Assembly (NCBI GenBank): GCA_026770585.1
Contig: MU646315.1
Coordinates: 441,678 to 463,815 of the forward strand
Reading direction: 5' to 3'
Length of the DNA: 22,138 nucleotides
Origin: Baffinella frigidus
Taxonomy: Eukaryota; Cryptophyceae; Cryptomonadales; Baffinellaceae
The position numbers and the translations under genes were made by a program. Below are positions 15,519-20,007 of this stretch, one piece after another (within the stretch, counting starts at the first letter, position 1; the number at the start of each line of letters is the position of its first letter). The notes beneath the pieces are model-generated. The model saw only the letters and a program-made list of their open reading frames with translations. It made no database searches and was not told the origin of the DNA.

Positions 15519-18181
15519 CCTCTCTTTTTCTCTCCCTCTCTCTCACGCGCCTCCAGAGGTCGCTGTTATTCGAGCTATTGCATCGTTATTGAACACAGTA
15601 CGACAGCCGAACGTTTCGGAGCCCAGTGGGCGGAAACGCTGCAATTCCCACAATTGATGTCAAATTCGCGATATTCACACCAGCTGCGTTAGAACCCCGG
15701 GCCCCATTTCCTCAATCGGCGTGGACCAAATCGAGGCTGGAGCATGCTCCAATTCCTCGGGCGGCACCTTCGAATTCGAATGCGCCACCCCAGGATATGG
15801 CTGCAAACAATCGTCGATTTGGTCCGTTTCGCAAGGCGGGTGGTACCGGCGCTGTGAGCCCGCCTGTCGCCTCGTGTGGAAAACTTAAGATAAAGCCTAA
15901 TATGCTATTTTAGGCATAAAAACAAGGCATAAAATAGCATACATGTGGACAGATGTTGGTATGTTCCGAGATGAAATTAGGGTGTCACTCGTACCTAGCG
16001 GACCTATCACCGACTCCAGGCAAGGGCGACACCCAGATCTGGGGGGTAAGGTACCCACATTTGCACCGGATAAGCCTTGCCTGCCACCCAACATCAGCCG
16101 AAAAGTAATTGCAAAAGTCAATTTCCCGGATTTCAGGGGGAATACACGCCAAGAGTGTCTTATCCATGTTAAAAGGAACGAAACTCGTTCCTTTGAACGT
16201 AACAAAATTCGTTCCTTTTGACGTAACGAAATTTGTTCCTTTAAACGTAACGAAATTCGTTCCTTTTAACTTGGATCAGATTTTACCATTGCTCCGCGTA
16301 AAATCTAGGGTGGAGGGCGGTGTCCCTCGCCAGAAGTGGCTCAACGGCTCCACCAAAGAACCAATGGCTCCAAGAACGCACCTGGCGGCGGTGTCGGGAC
16401 CCCCCCAGGAAGTGAGAAAGCGCTGGGGGTGGTCGTCCAGCGAGAGTGTGCCGTTCTGATTTAGGGTGTAGGGGTTAGGGTTGAGGGGTTAGGGTTTAGG
16501 GTTTCGGGTTTCGGGTTTCGGGTTTAGGGGTGAGGGTTCAGGGTTCAAGGTTTAGGGTTTAGGGTTTAGGGGTTAGGTCTTAGGGTTTAGGGTTAAGGGT
16601 TTCGTGTTTAGAGTTTAGGGTTTAGGGTTTAGGGTTTGGGGTTTCGTGATTAGGGTTTAGGGTCTAGGGTTTAGGGTTTAGGGTTTAGGGTTTAGGGTTT
16701 AGGGTTTGGGGTTTAGGGTTTGGGGTTTAGGGTTCTCAGGGTTTAGGATTTAGGGTTAAGGGTGGAGGAACCTGCACGAGCGCCAACAGCACTGCGGCCG
16801 ATACCCACTTCGAGGCTGGGTTTAGGGTTTAGGGTTTGGGGTTTGTGGTTTAGGGTTTATGGTTTAGGTTTTAGGGTTTAGGTTTTAGTTTTTAGGGTTT
16901 AGGGTTTAGGGTTCAGGGTTTAGGGTTTAGGGTTTAGGGTTTAGGGTTTGGGGGTTTAGGGTTTAGGGTTTAGGGGTTAGGCCTCAACCTGACGCCACTG
17001 GAATCCGCTCCCGCATCGCAGGAGAGGCCTGCGGTATTCCAGCTTAAGTTAAGGGAGGTTTCACCTTAAGTTAACGGAGGTTTCACCTTAAGTTAACGGA
17101 GGTTTCACCTTAAGTTAACGGAGGTTTCACGTTTGCTTTGAGATGTACCACGCTCGACCTGTTTCTCGGTGGGCAGCGCTCTTCGAGCAGCAAGAGGATT
17201 CCATTTAAGCGTGAGTTCGTTAGGAATCGTGATTGAATGTCGACCTCCCTTTGAAATTCCTCCTATTCAGGAAACACGCCAAAAGCCCGGGAAACACGCC
17301 AACGGTCAAAAAATCTCCCCCAGAAGTGACTCGCTAAGACCTGGTGGATCTTTCCCACCAGCGGCGTTAGAACCCTGGGCTCCATTCCCGACTCACTCAA
17401 TCTGGGCTTCTTGAAACGAGGAGCCCAGTTGTTGATTGCCCGGTTTCGTGGTACCGATTCACCAACTCCCCTTAGCAGCCACCGATGGCTATCTTCCTCG
17501 AATTTTCGGAGATCTTTTCGAGCCCGTTATCCTGGAATGCACTGCAATCTGTACCAGAATCGTTTAGATGACACTTCATCGAAGGCCTCGGTGGCTGCCA
17601 AGTGGTGTGAGGAGACGAGGAGTAGAATTGGGCCATTTCCATAGACAGGGCTACGAGTCACACCTCCACACAGCGGGCTACGAAGGGACTTTCGGCCCAT
17701 TTCGGGCCGAGTTTCCGTCACCTGATCCGTATGAAACCCCCCGTGCCCCTACGGGTTGCCTACCGTAGGGTCCTAGGTCTTATCGCTCAGGGGTTATTCA
17801 ACATCCCTTCGAAGGCCGCTGTGTGGTCTAGCTCTGTAGCAGTGAAATTAGGCTCTTCATTTGAGGAGACCGGAAGTTGATTTCCATGTTCTTGGTACAA
17901 ATCCGTCAACTTTTGGTATGAACGCGGTCACAAAAAAGAGGACAGAGTAACTCACAAAGCAAGAGAGAGGGGGGGTAGAGAGACAGCGAGAGAGAGGGAG
18001 GGAGAGAGAGTGAGAGAGAGGGAGAGAGAGAGAGTGAGAGAGAGGGAGAGGTAGACCTTGCCCTTGGCATGCGCCATCGACAGGCCCGCCTCGTTGCCGA
18101 CCAGGAAGAGGTAGTCGGAGTCCCCAGCAGAGTCGAGCCTTGTTGCGAGCCGCTCCCACGCCGCGCACGCCCCACCTCCGC
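7917..18181 (-). CDS. split gene for a serine beta-lactamase-like hydrolase (14 exons, core domain)
   Basis: Exons, in transcript order: 18181-18057, 17028-16989, 16815-16772, 16455-16382, 15292-15215, 14964-14898, 13746-13668, 13290-13251, 12009-11952, 11618-11564, 11005-10878 (3' end ambiguous), 9644-9596, 8825-8714, 7978-7917. Each has AG before and GT after, and the phases match at all 13 junctions. The spliced core is about 337 codons without a stop, near the usual size of a class C beta-lactamase/esterase domain. Seen: S-A-S-K (catalytic Ser and Lys), VTLEQLLSFTSGL, FHYSWRHLAVAAAMAEAATG (catalytic-type Tyr), LISPSDYARFLTALMRG, WHYSFGHWIEC, HQSFGALGFYP. These blocks occur in the order known for PF00144 serine hydrolases. 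Substrate cannot be inferred; eukaryotic members are usually esterases, peptidases or of unknown function. The third residue of the Y-x-N-like motif is Trp. Start and stop codons are not fixed. Confidence 0.85.
8000..8065. repeat. two-copy AGTCCTAAGTTGA repeat
   Basis: CAGTCCTAAGTTGATTTG and CAGTCCTAAGTTGACTTG lie about 30 bp apart. Confidence 0.6.
8090..8250 (-). mobile_element. 161-bp MITE, CCACACAGCGG family, copy 2
   Basis: CCACACAGCGGGCCTCGAAG at the left and GGTAGCCCGCCCTGTGG at the right; internal CCTACGGCAGG, GATAAGGTAACGGAAA and hairpin GTCGG/CCGAC. Opposite orientation to 4966-5126. Confidence 0.88.
8528..8703. repeat. tandem duplication (8528-8608 and 8635-8703)
   Basis: Shared AAAGTACGAAACAGCTCC, AACGCCAAGCCA and CAGGACCGCGAAG. 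An inverted partial copy is at about 8870-8925 (TTTGGCTTAGCGTTGGAGC), so the exon 8714-8825 lies inside an inverted repeat. Confidence 0.75.
8714..8825 (-). CDS. hydrolase exon 13, third active-site region
   Basis: 112 nt, GTGCAG before and GTACCA after; phase 1 to 2. It encodes WAGGCDHPGSSDPLQ..., then HQSFGALGFYPVIS. The H-x-x-x-G-A-x-GFYP segment sits where the third active-site strand (KTG-like) is expected. Confidence 0.85.
9253..9420. repeat. (GAA)n-rich microsatellite
   Basis: Long GAA/AAG runs with interruptions. On the transcript of the hydrolase gene it is (TTC)n, inside an intron. The Ser-rich open frame here is an artefact. Confidence 0.95.
9443..9560. repeat. mixed telomere-like and related short repeats
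   Basis: CCCTAAACCCTAGACCC, then GGGCCTAAAGGCTTTAGGGC-type palindromic repeats. Less regular than the other blocks. Confidence 0.7.
9596..9644 (-). CDS. hydrolase exon 12, WHYSFGHW block
   Basis: 49 nt, TGCGCAG before and GTGCTC after; phase 0 to 1. It encodes WHYSFGHWIECYQDSS. W-H-Y-x-(F/L)-G-x-W is typical of the C-terminal half of this hydrolase group. Confidence 0.87.
9938..10210. mobile_element. 273-bp MITE with 48-bp inverted ends
   Basis: AAGGGTGGACACCCTAATTC at the left is mirrored at the right (GAATTTGGGTGTCCACCCTT); similarity continues through CCGGCGTTCC/GGAACGTCGG. Relatives of one end are at 9107-9150 and 19350-19410. Confidence 0.88.
10331..10466. mobile_element. MITE-like element, CCACACGGTGGACTACG family
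   Basis: CCACACGGTGGACTACGGAC at the left and TAGTCCACTGGGTGG at the right. Half a copy is at 10790-10854 and a diverged one at 6550-6684. Confidence 0.75.
10486..10790. mobile_element. inverted segment with CTCGAGAATGC ends
   Basis: ACTCGAGAATGCGGAAGG near 10510 and ACGAGAATGCTAGAGCGG near 10751, with ATGTGGGGTTGTAAATATTT as at 7486-7505. Limits are not sharp. Confidence 0.4.
10878..11005 (-). CDS. hydrolase exon 11 (3' border ambiguous)
   Basis: Acceptor GCGCAG at 11006-11011; enters in phase 1. It encodes DSSLMGGVVRQGMFDDATAD, then VNRSNLTNFKSFPGG. Three donors, all phase 0, are possible: after 10899 (GTGTAC), 10887 (GTGGTC) or 10878 (GTAAAC). They differ by VYEK and VVR. The coordinates given use the longest form. 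Two partial copies of this exon lie upstream. Confidence 0.75.
10925..11260. repeat. three partial tandem copies of exon 11 with flanking intron
   Basis: Copies at about 10925-11012 (used), 11040-11100 and 11182-11255. Shared words are CAACCCCACCCAT, GGAGTCTCCTGC(A/G)CATTTCA and GCTCGATTCAGACTCCT. The middle copy reads MGGVVRQGMLEDTAADVNR on minus; the outermost is cut after GLMGG. Confidence 0.8.
11378..11425. repeat. 24-bp tandem duplication
   Basis: CGCTACGAAATTCACCAAAA followed by TGAA occurs twice in succession. Confidence 0.85.
11519..11553. repeat. short telomere-like tract
   Basis: TTTAGAGTTTAGGGTTTAGAG on plus, just 3' of the exon 11564-11618 in transcript sense. Confidence 0.75.
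11564..11618 (-). CDS. hydrolase exon 10, SPSDYARFL block
   Basis: 55 nt, AAGCAG before and GTGTGC after; phase 0 to 1. It encodes GLLISPSDYARFLTALMR. It is an island between heptamer tracts at 11519-11553 and 11626-11945. Confidence 0.86.
11626..11945. repeat. telomere-like (TTTAGGG)n tract filling an intron
   Basis: More than 40 heptamers, regular at 11680-11750, degenerate elsewhere. It occupies almost all of the 333-nt intron between 11618 and 11952. Confidence 0.95.
11952..12009 (-). CDS. hydrolase exon 9
   Basis: 58 nt, GCACAG before and GTAACC after; phase 2 to 0. It encodes PVGMQDDPTFSRGPTSPAG, joining to GLLISPSDY in the next exon to give the AGGL(L)-S-x-x-DY pattern. The donor is 6 nt from the next heptamer tract. 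Confidence 0.85.
12330..12432. repeat. (CT)n/(CG) microsatellite
   Basis: CTCTCT runs with a CGCGCGCGCG interruption at about 12364. It lies inside an intron; open frames over it are artefacts. Confidence 0.95.
12552..12711. mobile_element. MITE-like element with 32-bp inverted ends
   Basis: CCTTGGTCGGATAGCGAGGG at the left and CCCTCGCTATCCCACCGAGG at the right, continuing through GGCAAATGGATC/GATCCGTTTGCC. Confidence 0.85.
13093..13246. mobile_element. MITE-like element with 35-bp inverted ends
   Basis: CTGCAGTGCTAGCCAGTCGA at the left and CCTGACTAGCAGTGCAC at the right, plus inner TTTTAGTCAAC/GTTGACTTGAG. It ends 3 nt before the donor of the exon 13251-13290. Confidence 0.82.
13251..13290 (-). 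CDS. hydrolase exon 8
   Basis: 40 nt, ATCCAG before and GTCAGT after; phase 1 to 2. It encodes RSFNSMFLDLVA with split codons on both sides, giving ATG-RSFNSMFLDLVA-RPVGM across the junctions. This is the usual TG-x-x-(F/W)...P-(L/V)GM stretch of the family. Confidence 0.82.
13294..13660. repeat. telomere-like tract filling an intron (ATTAGGG then TTTAGGG)
   Basis: The first 60 nt are mainly GGGATTA units, the rest TTTAGGG. It fills the 377-nt intron between 13667 and 13291. Confidence 0.95.
13668..13746 (-). CDS. hydrolase exon 7, second catalytic motif
   Basis: 79 nt, CCCAG before and GTTAAT after; phase 0 to 1. It encodes NIAPGEEFHYSWRHLAV and AAAMAEAAT. Tyr of HYS matches the catalytic Tyr of the family's Y-x-N motif. 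It is flanked on both sides by heptamer tracts. A decayed second copy is at 14122-14190. Confidence 0.87.
13748..13850. repeat. (GGTTTAC)n variant heptamer tract
   Basis: About ten units of GGTTTAC/GGTTTGC, a variant not dominant elsewhere in the window. Confidence 0.9.
13880..14000. repeat. degenerate telomere-like block with inversion
   Basis: TTAAACCCTAATCTAGGTTAGGGTTT at about 13939-13964 is a tail-to-tail inversion of the heptamer. Confidence 0.8.
14001..14105. mobile_element. MITE-like element with TATCCCTTAAGTGGCGAG ends
   Basis: TATCCCTTAAGTGGCGAG at the left and CTCGCCACTTCAGGGATA at the right, one mismatch in 18. It is inserted between heptamer-like sequences. Inside: CCTAGGGCCCTACGGTAGGG. 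Confidence 0.9.
14122..14190 (-). pseudogene. decayed duplicate of exon 7
   Basis: On minus it reads SWRHLAVAVGMAQ, aligning with YSWRHLAVAAAMAEA of 13668-13746. The upstream half is diverged and the acceptor is lost. It lies in the intron before the good copy. Confidence 0.75.
14250..14328 (+). mobile_element. partial CCACACAGCGG-family MITE (right half)
   Basis: CCCCTACGGTATTACCTAGG, GGGTTATTCACGAAATGCCT and the end TCCGATGTGTGG. Confidence 0.65.
14334..14470. mobile_element. MITE-like element, CTCTGTCTCAGTC family
   Basis: TAGTGCCGCCTCAGTC at the left and GACTGAGACAGAGCTA at the right, possible TA target duplication. The inner GGAGCGGAAAAGAGCCCGGG is shared with 312-447 and, inverted, with 21450-21475. 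Confidence 0.8.
14703..14724 (-). pseudogene. fragment duplicate of the 3' end of exon 6
   Basis: On minus GACGCCCTCGACGGCGAG (DALDGE) repeats the last codons of 14898-14964, followed by GGC instead of the GTG donor. Confidence 0.55.
14730..14896. repeat. CT/CTAT microsatellite
   Basis: CTCTCT and CTATCTAT runs. They lie in the intron after exon 6. Confidence 0.95.
14898..14964 (-). CDS. hydrolase exon 6
   Basis: 67 nt, ACACCAG before and GTGTGA after; phase 2 to 0. It encodes 22 residues, CDYEEGAFDECA then GAIYDALDGE. The two Cys could pair, which is common in secreted members but is inference here. Heptamers sit immediately on its 5' side and a CT microsatellite on its 3' side. Confidence 0.85.
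14967..15212. repeat. telomere-like tract filling an intron
   Basis: TTTAGGG/TTTGGGG on plus; fills the 250-nt intron between 15214 and 14965. Confidence 0.95.
15215..15292 (-). CDS. hydrolase exon 5, LLSFTSGL block
   Basis: 78 nt, ATAACAG before and GTACGA after; phase 2 to 2. It encodes DPRRRVTLEQLLSFTSGLAS... The V-T-x-x-x-LLS-x-TSGL string is the most recognisable PF00144 signature. Two partial copies of its 5' end lie upstream in the preceding intron (15399-15421, 15542-15597). Confidence 0.88.
15327..15382 (+). mobile_element. truncated CCACACAGCGG-family MITE (left end)
   Basis: CCCACAGAGCGGGCTACGAA, then hairpin GGCCCGAATCGGGCC and CCGTTACC; the rest is missing. Confidence 0.75.
15399..15597 (-). 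pseudogene. two partial copies of the 5' end of exon 5
   Basis: On minus, 15421-15399 reads CAG/CGACCCCCAGAGGCGGGTGA and 15597-15542 carries the same intron end (AATAACGATGCAA...ATAACAG) and CGACCTCTGGAGGCGCGTGA. The good copy is 15292-15215, downstream in the transcript. Confidence 0.75.
15474..15544. repeat. (CT)n microsatellite
   Basis: Almost pure CT with a few CCC/TTT interruptions. Confidence 0.95.
15600..16180. other. intron sequence with small repeats
   Basis: 15685-15725 resembles 17362-17405 (GCGTTAGAACCC(C/T)GGGC(C/T)CCATT). A 41-nt hairpin lies at 15901-15941 (TATGCTATTTTAGGC mirrored). No coding island fits the hydrolase phases here. Confidence 0.45.
16187..16273. repeat. 24-bp tandem repeat, 3.6 copies
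   Basis: Units at 16187, 16211, 16235 and 16259 of the type GTTCCTTTGAACGTAAC then RAAATTC. Because 24 is a multiple of three, one plus frame shows repeated FVPLNVTK, which is an artefact of the period. Confidence 0.92.
16382..16455 (-). CDS. hydrolase exon 4
   Basis: 74 nt, AAATCAG before and GTGCGT after; phase 0 to 2. It encodes NGTLSLDDHPQRFL..., the (D/N)G-x-LSLDD-P segment that normally follows the SxxK helix. Its acceptor lies 4 nt from a heptamer tract. Confidence 0.85.
16458..16763. repeat. telomere-like tract filling an intron
   Basis: TTTAGGG with TTTCGGG near 16500; fills the 316-nt intron between 16771 and 16456. Confidence 0.95.
16772..16815 (-). CDS. hydrolase exon 3, rest of the SxxK motif
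   Basis: 44 nt, CCCAG before and GTTCCT after; phase 1 to 0. Together with the preceding exon it reads A-S-A-S-K-W, then VSAAVLLALVQ, which is the helix following the catalytic Ser/Lys in this family. It is a coding island between two TTTAGGG tracts. Confidence 0.85.
16818..16981. repeat. telomere-like tract filling an intron
   Basis: About 23 heptamers; fills the 173-nt intron that splits the S-x-x-K motif. Confidence 0.95.
16989..17028 (-). CDS. hydrolase exon 2, carries the catalytic serine
   Basis: 40 nt, CCGCAG before and GTTGAG after; phase 0 to 1. It encodes ASPAMRERIPVAS plus one base. The final Ser is the first residue of S-x-x-K. The exon ends 8 nt before a heptamer tract and begins next to a 22-bp tandem repeat. 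Confidence 0.82.
17043..17130. repeat. 22-bp tandem repeat, exactly 4 copies
   Basis: Four units of CTTAAGTTAACGGAGGTTTCAC written as CTTAAGTTAACGGAGG plus TTTCAC. Units 2-4 are identical; unit 1 has one change. Confidence 0.97.
17469..17605. mobile_element. MITE-like element, CCACTTAGCAGC family
   Basis: CCCCTTAGCAGCCACCGATG at the left and CTCGGTGGCTGCCAAGTGG at the right, 137 bp like 6685-6821. Confidence 0.8.
17666..17826 (+). mobile_element. 161-bp MITE, CCACACAGCGG family, copy 3
   Basis: CCACACAGCGGGCTACGAAG at the left and CGAAGGCCGCTGTGTGG at the right; hairpin CGGCCC/GGGCCG near the left end. Confidence 0.92.
17963..18050. repeat. (GA)n microsatellite
   Basis: GAGAGA with GGG and GTGA interruptions; on the hydrolase transcript a (CT)n stretch 7 nt after a donor. 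Confidence 0.95.
18057..18181 (-). CDS. hydrolase exon 1 of the confident set (N-terminal part)
   Basis: 125 nt, TTTTCGCAG before and GTCTAC after; enters in phase 1, leaves in phase 0. It encodes 41 whole codons including WERLATRL, DYLFLVGNEAGLSMAHAKGK. The LFLVGN...KG pattern is where beta-lactamase-like hydrolases have the first beta strands before the SxxK region. A GA/CT microsatellite begins directly after the donor. Confidence 0.8.
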
Positions 18182-18367
18182 CTGCGAAAATCTGCGCAAA
18201 ATTAATTTTAGCCAAAAACTATTTTCAGTTCCCCTTTCTGCGCTGGAGTTTCTGGTTTGAAATATTTTTTGTGGAGGGAAGATTTACTGGGGCAGAGCTA
18301 GACTTCCAGTCTGTAGACGCCTGCCGCACCCACCTGTTCGGACCTTATGGTTTTATTGATTCCCAAC

Positions 18368-18529
18368 CCACACATCGGACTTCGAAGGGATTTTGAATCA
18401 CCCTTAAGCGATAAGACCTAGGACCCTACCGTAGGTAATCCGTAGGGACATAGGGGGGGTTCCTACGCATAAGGTAACGGAAACTCGGGCTCCCAGAGTC
18501 CGAAAATCCCTTTGCAACCCGCTGTGTGG
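18368..18529 (-). mobile_element. 162-bp MITE, CCACACAGCGG family, copy 4
   Basis: CCACACATCGGACTTCGAAG at the left and TTTGCAACCCGCTGTGTGG at the right; internal CCTACCGTAGG and ATCCGTAGG...CCTACGCAT. Confidence 0.9.
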
Positions 18530-18615
18530 ATAGCTGACCACCGGGCACGAGCCAGAATCTCACGAGCTGGACGGCAGAGCCAACTTAGAGGGTTGCTTTT
18601 TTGTAGAGGACTCAC

Positions 18616-18849
18616 CCCAAACATGAGCAAATTGACTGCATGTCCATAACCACACAGCGGACTTCGAAGGGATTTTGAATAACCCTAGAGCGATAAGACC
18701 TACGACCCTACGGTAGGCAATCCGTAGGAACACAGGGGGGGTTGCTACAGATAAGGTAACGGAAAGGTGGCCCGAGTTGGGCCGAAAATCCCTTCGAAGC
18801 CCGCTGTGCGGGAGCACAGAGTCCTCGATGCCGGAGAACAGCGTCCTGC
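18616..18849 (-). CDS. possible upstream exon of the hydrolase gene containing a MITE
   Basis: CTAG before and GTGAGT after; phase 1 to 1, matching the exon starting at 18181. The ends read RTLFSGIEDSV and CSQFAHVW. The middle, 18650-18811, is a 162-bp inverted-repeat element read in frame without a stop. Either the element is inside the exon, or the ends are separate exons whose splice sites I misjudge. Confidence 0.4.
18650..18811 (-). mobile_element. 162-bp MITE, CCACACAGCGG family, copy 5
   Basis: CCACACAGCGGACTTCGAAG at the left and CTTCGAAGCCCGCTGTGCGG at the right. It lies inside a possible exon and is 54 codons long. Confidence 0.92.
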
Positions 18850-18906
18850 CTAGCGACTGATTGCACCACTGAACAGAGAATTTTTACTGTTAAAAAAACA
18901 GCTGAC

Positions 18907-18978
18907 CTGGACTAGAGAAACGTGCCGTGAGTGCATCACCGGCAGGGGCTCCACCAGCCCTCACAGAAGGAGCAAATG
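18907..18978 (-). CDS. possible upstream exon of the hydrolase gene
   Basis: 72 nt between TTTAG and GTCAGC; phase 1 to 1. It encodes FAPSVRAGGAPAGDALTARF. The 57-nt intron to 18849 is like the short introns of the neighbouring plus-strand gene. The acceptor is next to a MITE-like element at 18987. Confidence 0.4.
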
Positions 18979-18986
18979 CTAAATCC

Positions 18987-19141
18987 TAGCTCTGTCCCAG
19001 TAAATTTGGGCTCGCCATTATTTCGCCTCCTCCGAAATTTCACAGGTGAATTTTTTCACCCCCTCATGGAATTTAAATGTGGAATTTCGGGGGGGGGGGG
19101 GAGGGGTAATGGCGAGCCCAAATCTAAGTGGGACAGAGCTA
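18987..19141. mobile_element. MITE-like element, TAGCTCTGTCCCA family, complete
   Basis: TAGCTCTGTCCCAGTAAATT and TCTAAGTGGGACAGAGCTA ends, then TTTGGGCTCGCCATTA/TAATGGCGAGCCCAAA, with TA at both borders. The middle holds CCGAAATTTCACAGGTGAAT as in 22029-22138. Confidence 0.92.
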
Positions 19142-19349
19142 GAAATCGGTTTGGAACAACCTCGCCGGATTCCGGCGAGTTTTGGTACCAGAAAAATAGA
19201 AAAACAGAAGTGATTTGGTCTTTGTGTGAGGGCTGGTGGCTGGACGCCTACATTTTAGGTGGCTGGGTGTGTTCCCCTCCATGAAAAACACAGCCAGCTG
19301 CCGTACTATGTTCAGTTTCCTATGACTATGTAGAGCGTACTCCGTGGGG

Positions 19350-19410
19350 CGTAAGGGTGGACACCCTGGTTCCGGCATCAACCCAATTCCGACATTTCGT
19401 AGCGTGCTGC
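19350..19410. mobile_element. single end of the AAGGGTGGACACCC family
   Basis: TAAGGGTGGACACCCTGGTT then CCGGCATCAACCCAATTCCG, as at 9938-9985; no partner end found nearby. Confidence 0.6.
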
Positions 19411-19529
19411 GGTAGCCGGTTTCTGCTGCGATCCTCTGCACCGGGAGGTTCGATGCTTGAAATAAAGCCGAGACATTTTGCGGGACCAGTTGCAGTCTCC
19501 GCCTAAGGTGGGAGCTCGAAAACCCTCAA

Positions 19530-19983
19530 GGACCGAAAGGCAATAGGTACCCAGCCGTATCCAAGGACGATGAGGAGGAGGAAGAGGATGGTGCCGCCCG
19601 TGCCCCAGCAGAGATGACGGCAGCGCCCGGCTTGATTTCTCTGCGCAAGAGGTGGGCCTTCACATGAACATCGAGGGACCGCAAGCGGTTCCCAGCACAC
19701 CAGTCTGCGGACATCACGGCACCGCACGAGCCACCCAACCTCCGTGGCAGGGAACATTGAGGAGGTGTGTTGCATGCTTCGGGAAGACCTGCAGAAAGTG
19801 CGACGGTGACTGGAGCTTTTCGTGCCGCACTCCCAAGTCATCGCCCTCCTGCAGCGAGTCGATACTCGCGAGTCCCTCTTCCTTGCCTAACTGCTCGAAC
19901 CTATCACCACTCCGGGGATCCTTGCCGTCCACCTCTGGCATTTCAACGTCCCCAGCGCCTGCATTCATGGCTGGATTTCTCAT
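19530..19983 (-). CDS. possible N-terminal exons (acidic segment and membrane anchor)
   Basis: Reading from ATG 19983: MRNPAMNAGAGDVEMPEVDG..., continuing to SPSHFLQ followed by a phase-0 GTCTTC donor. After TTGCGCAG a second phase-0 stretch reads RNQAGRCRHLCWGTGG then ILFLLLIVLGYGW, followed by GTACCT. The latter is a good membrane helix, which would make the product a type II or secreted protein. Alternative frames here are also open (an Ser-rich one), and the link to the hydrolase core is inferred only from strand and order. Confidence 0.3.
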
Positions 19984-20007
19984 TTCTCTCCTTCCAAGAA
20001 TTCCCAG

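Noticed and set aside
16109-16459. Protein with FVPLNVTK repeats
   Set aside because: The repeat arises from a 24-bp satellite; the frame also crosses exon 4, which is coding on the other strand.
17043-17130. CRISPR-like array
   Set aside because: The 22-bp units abut directly with no variable spacers, and the setting is eukaryotic.
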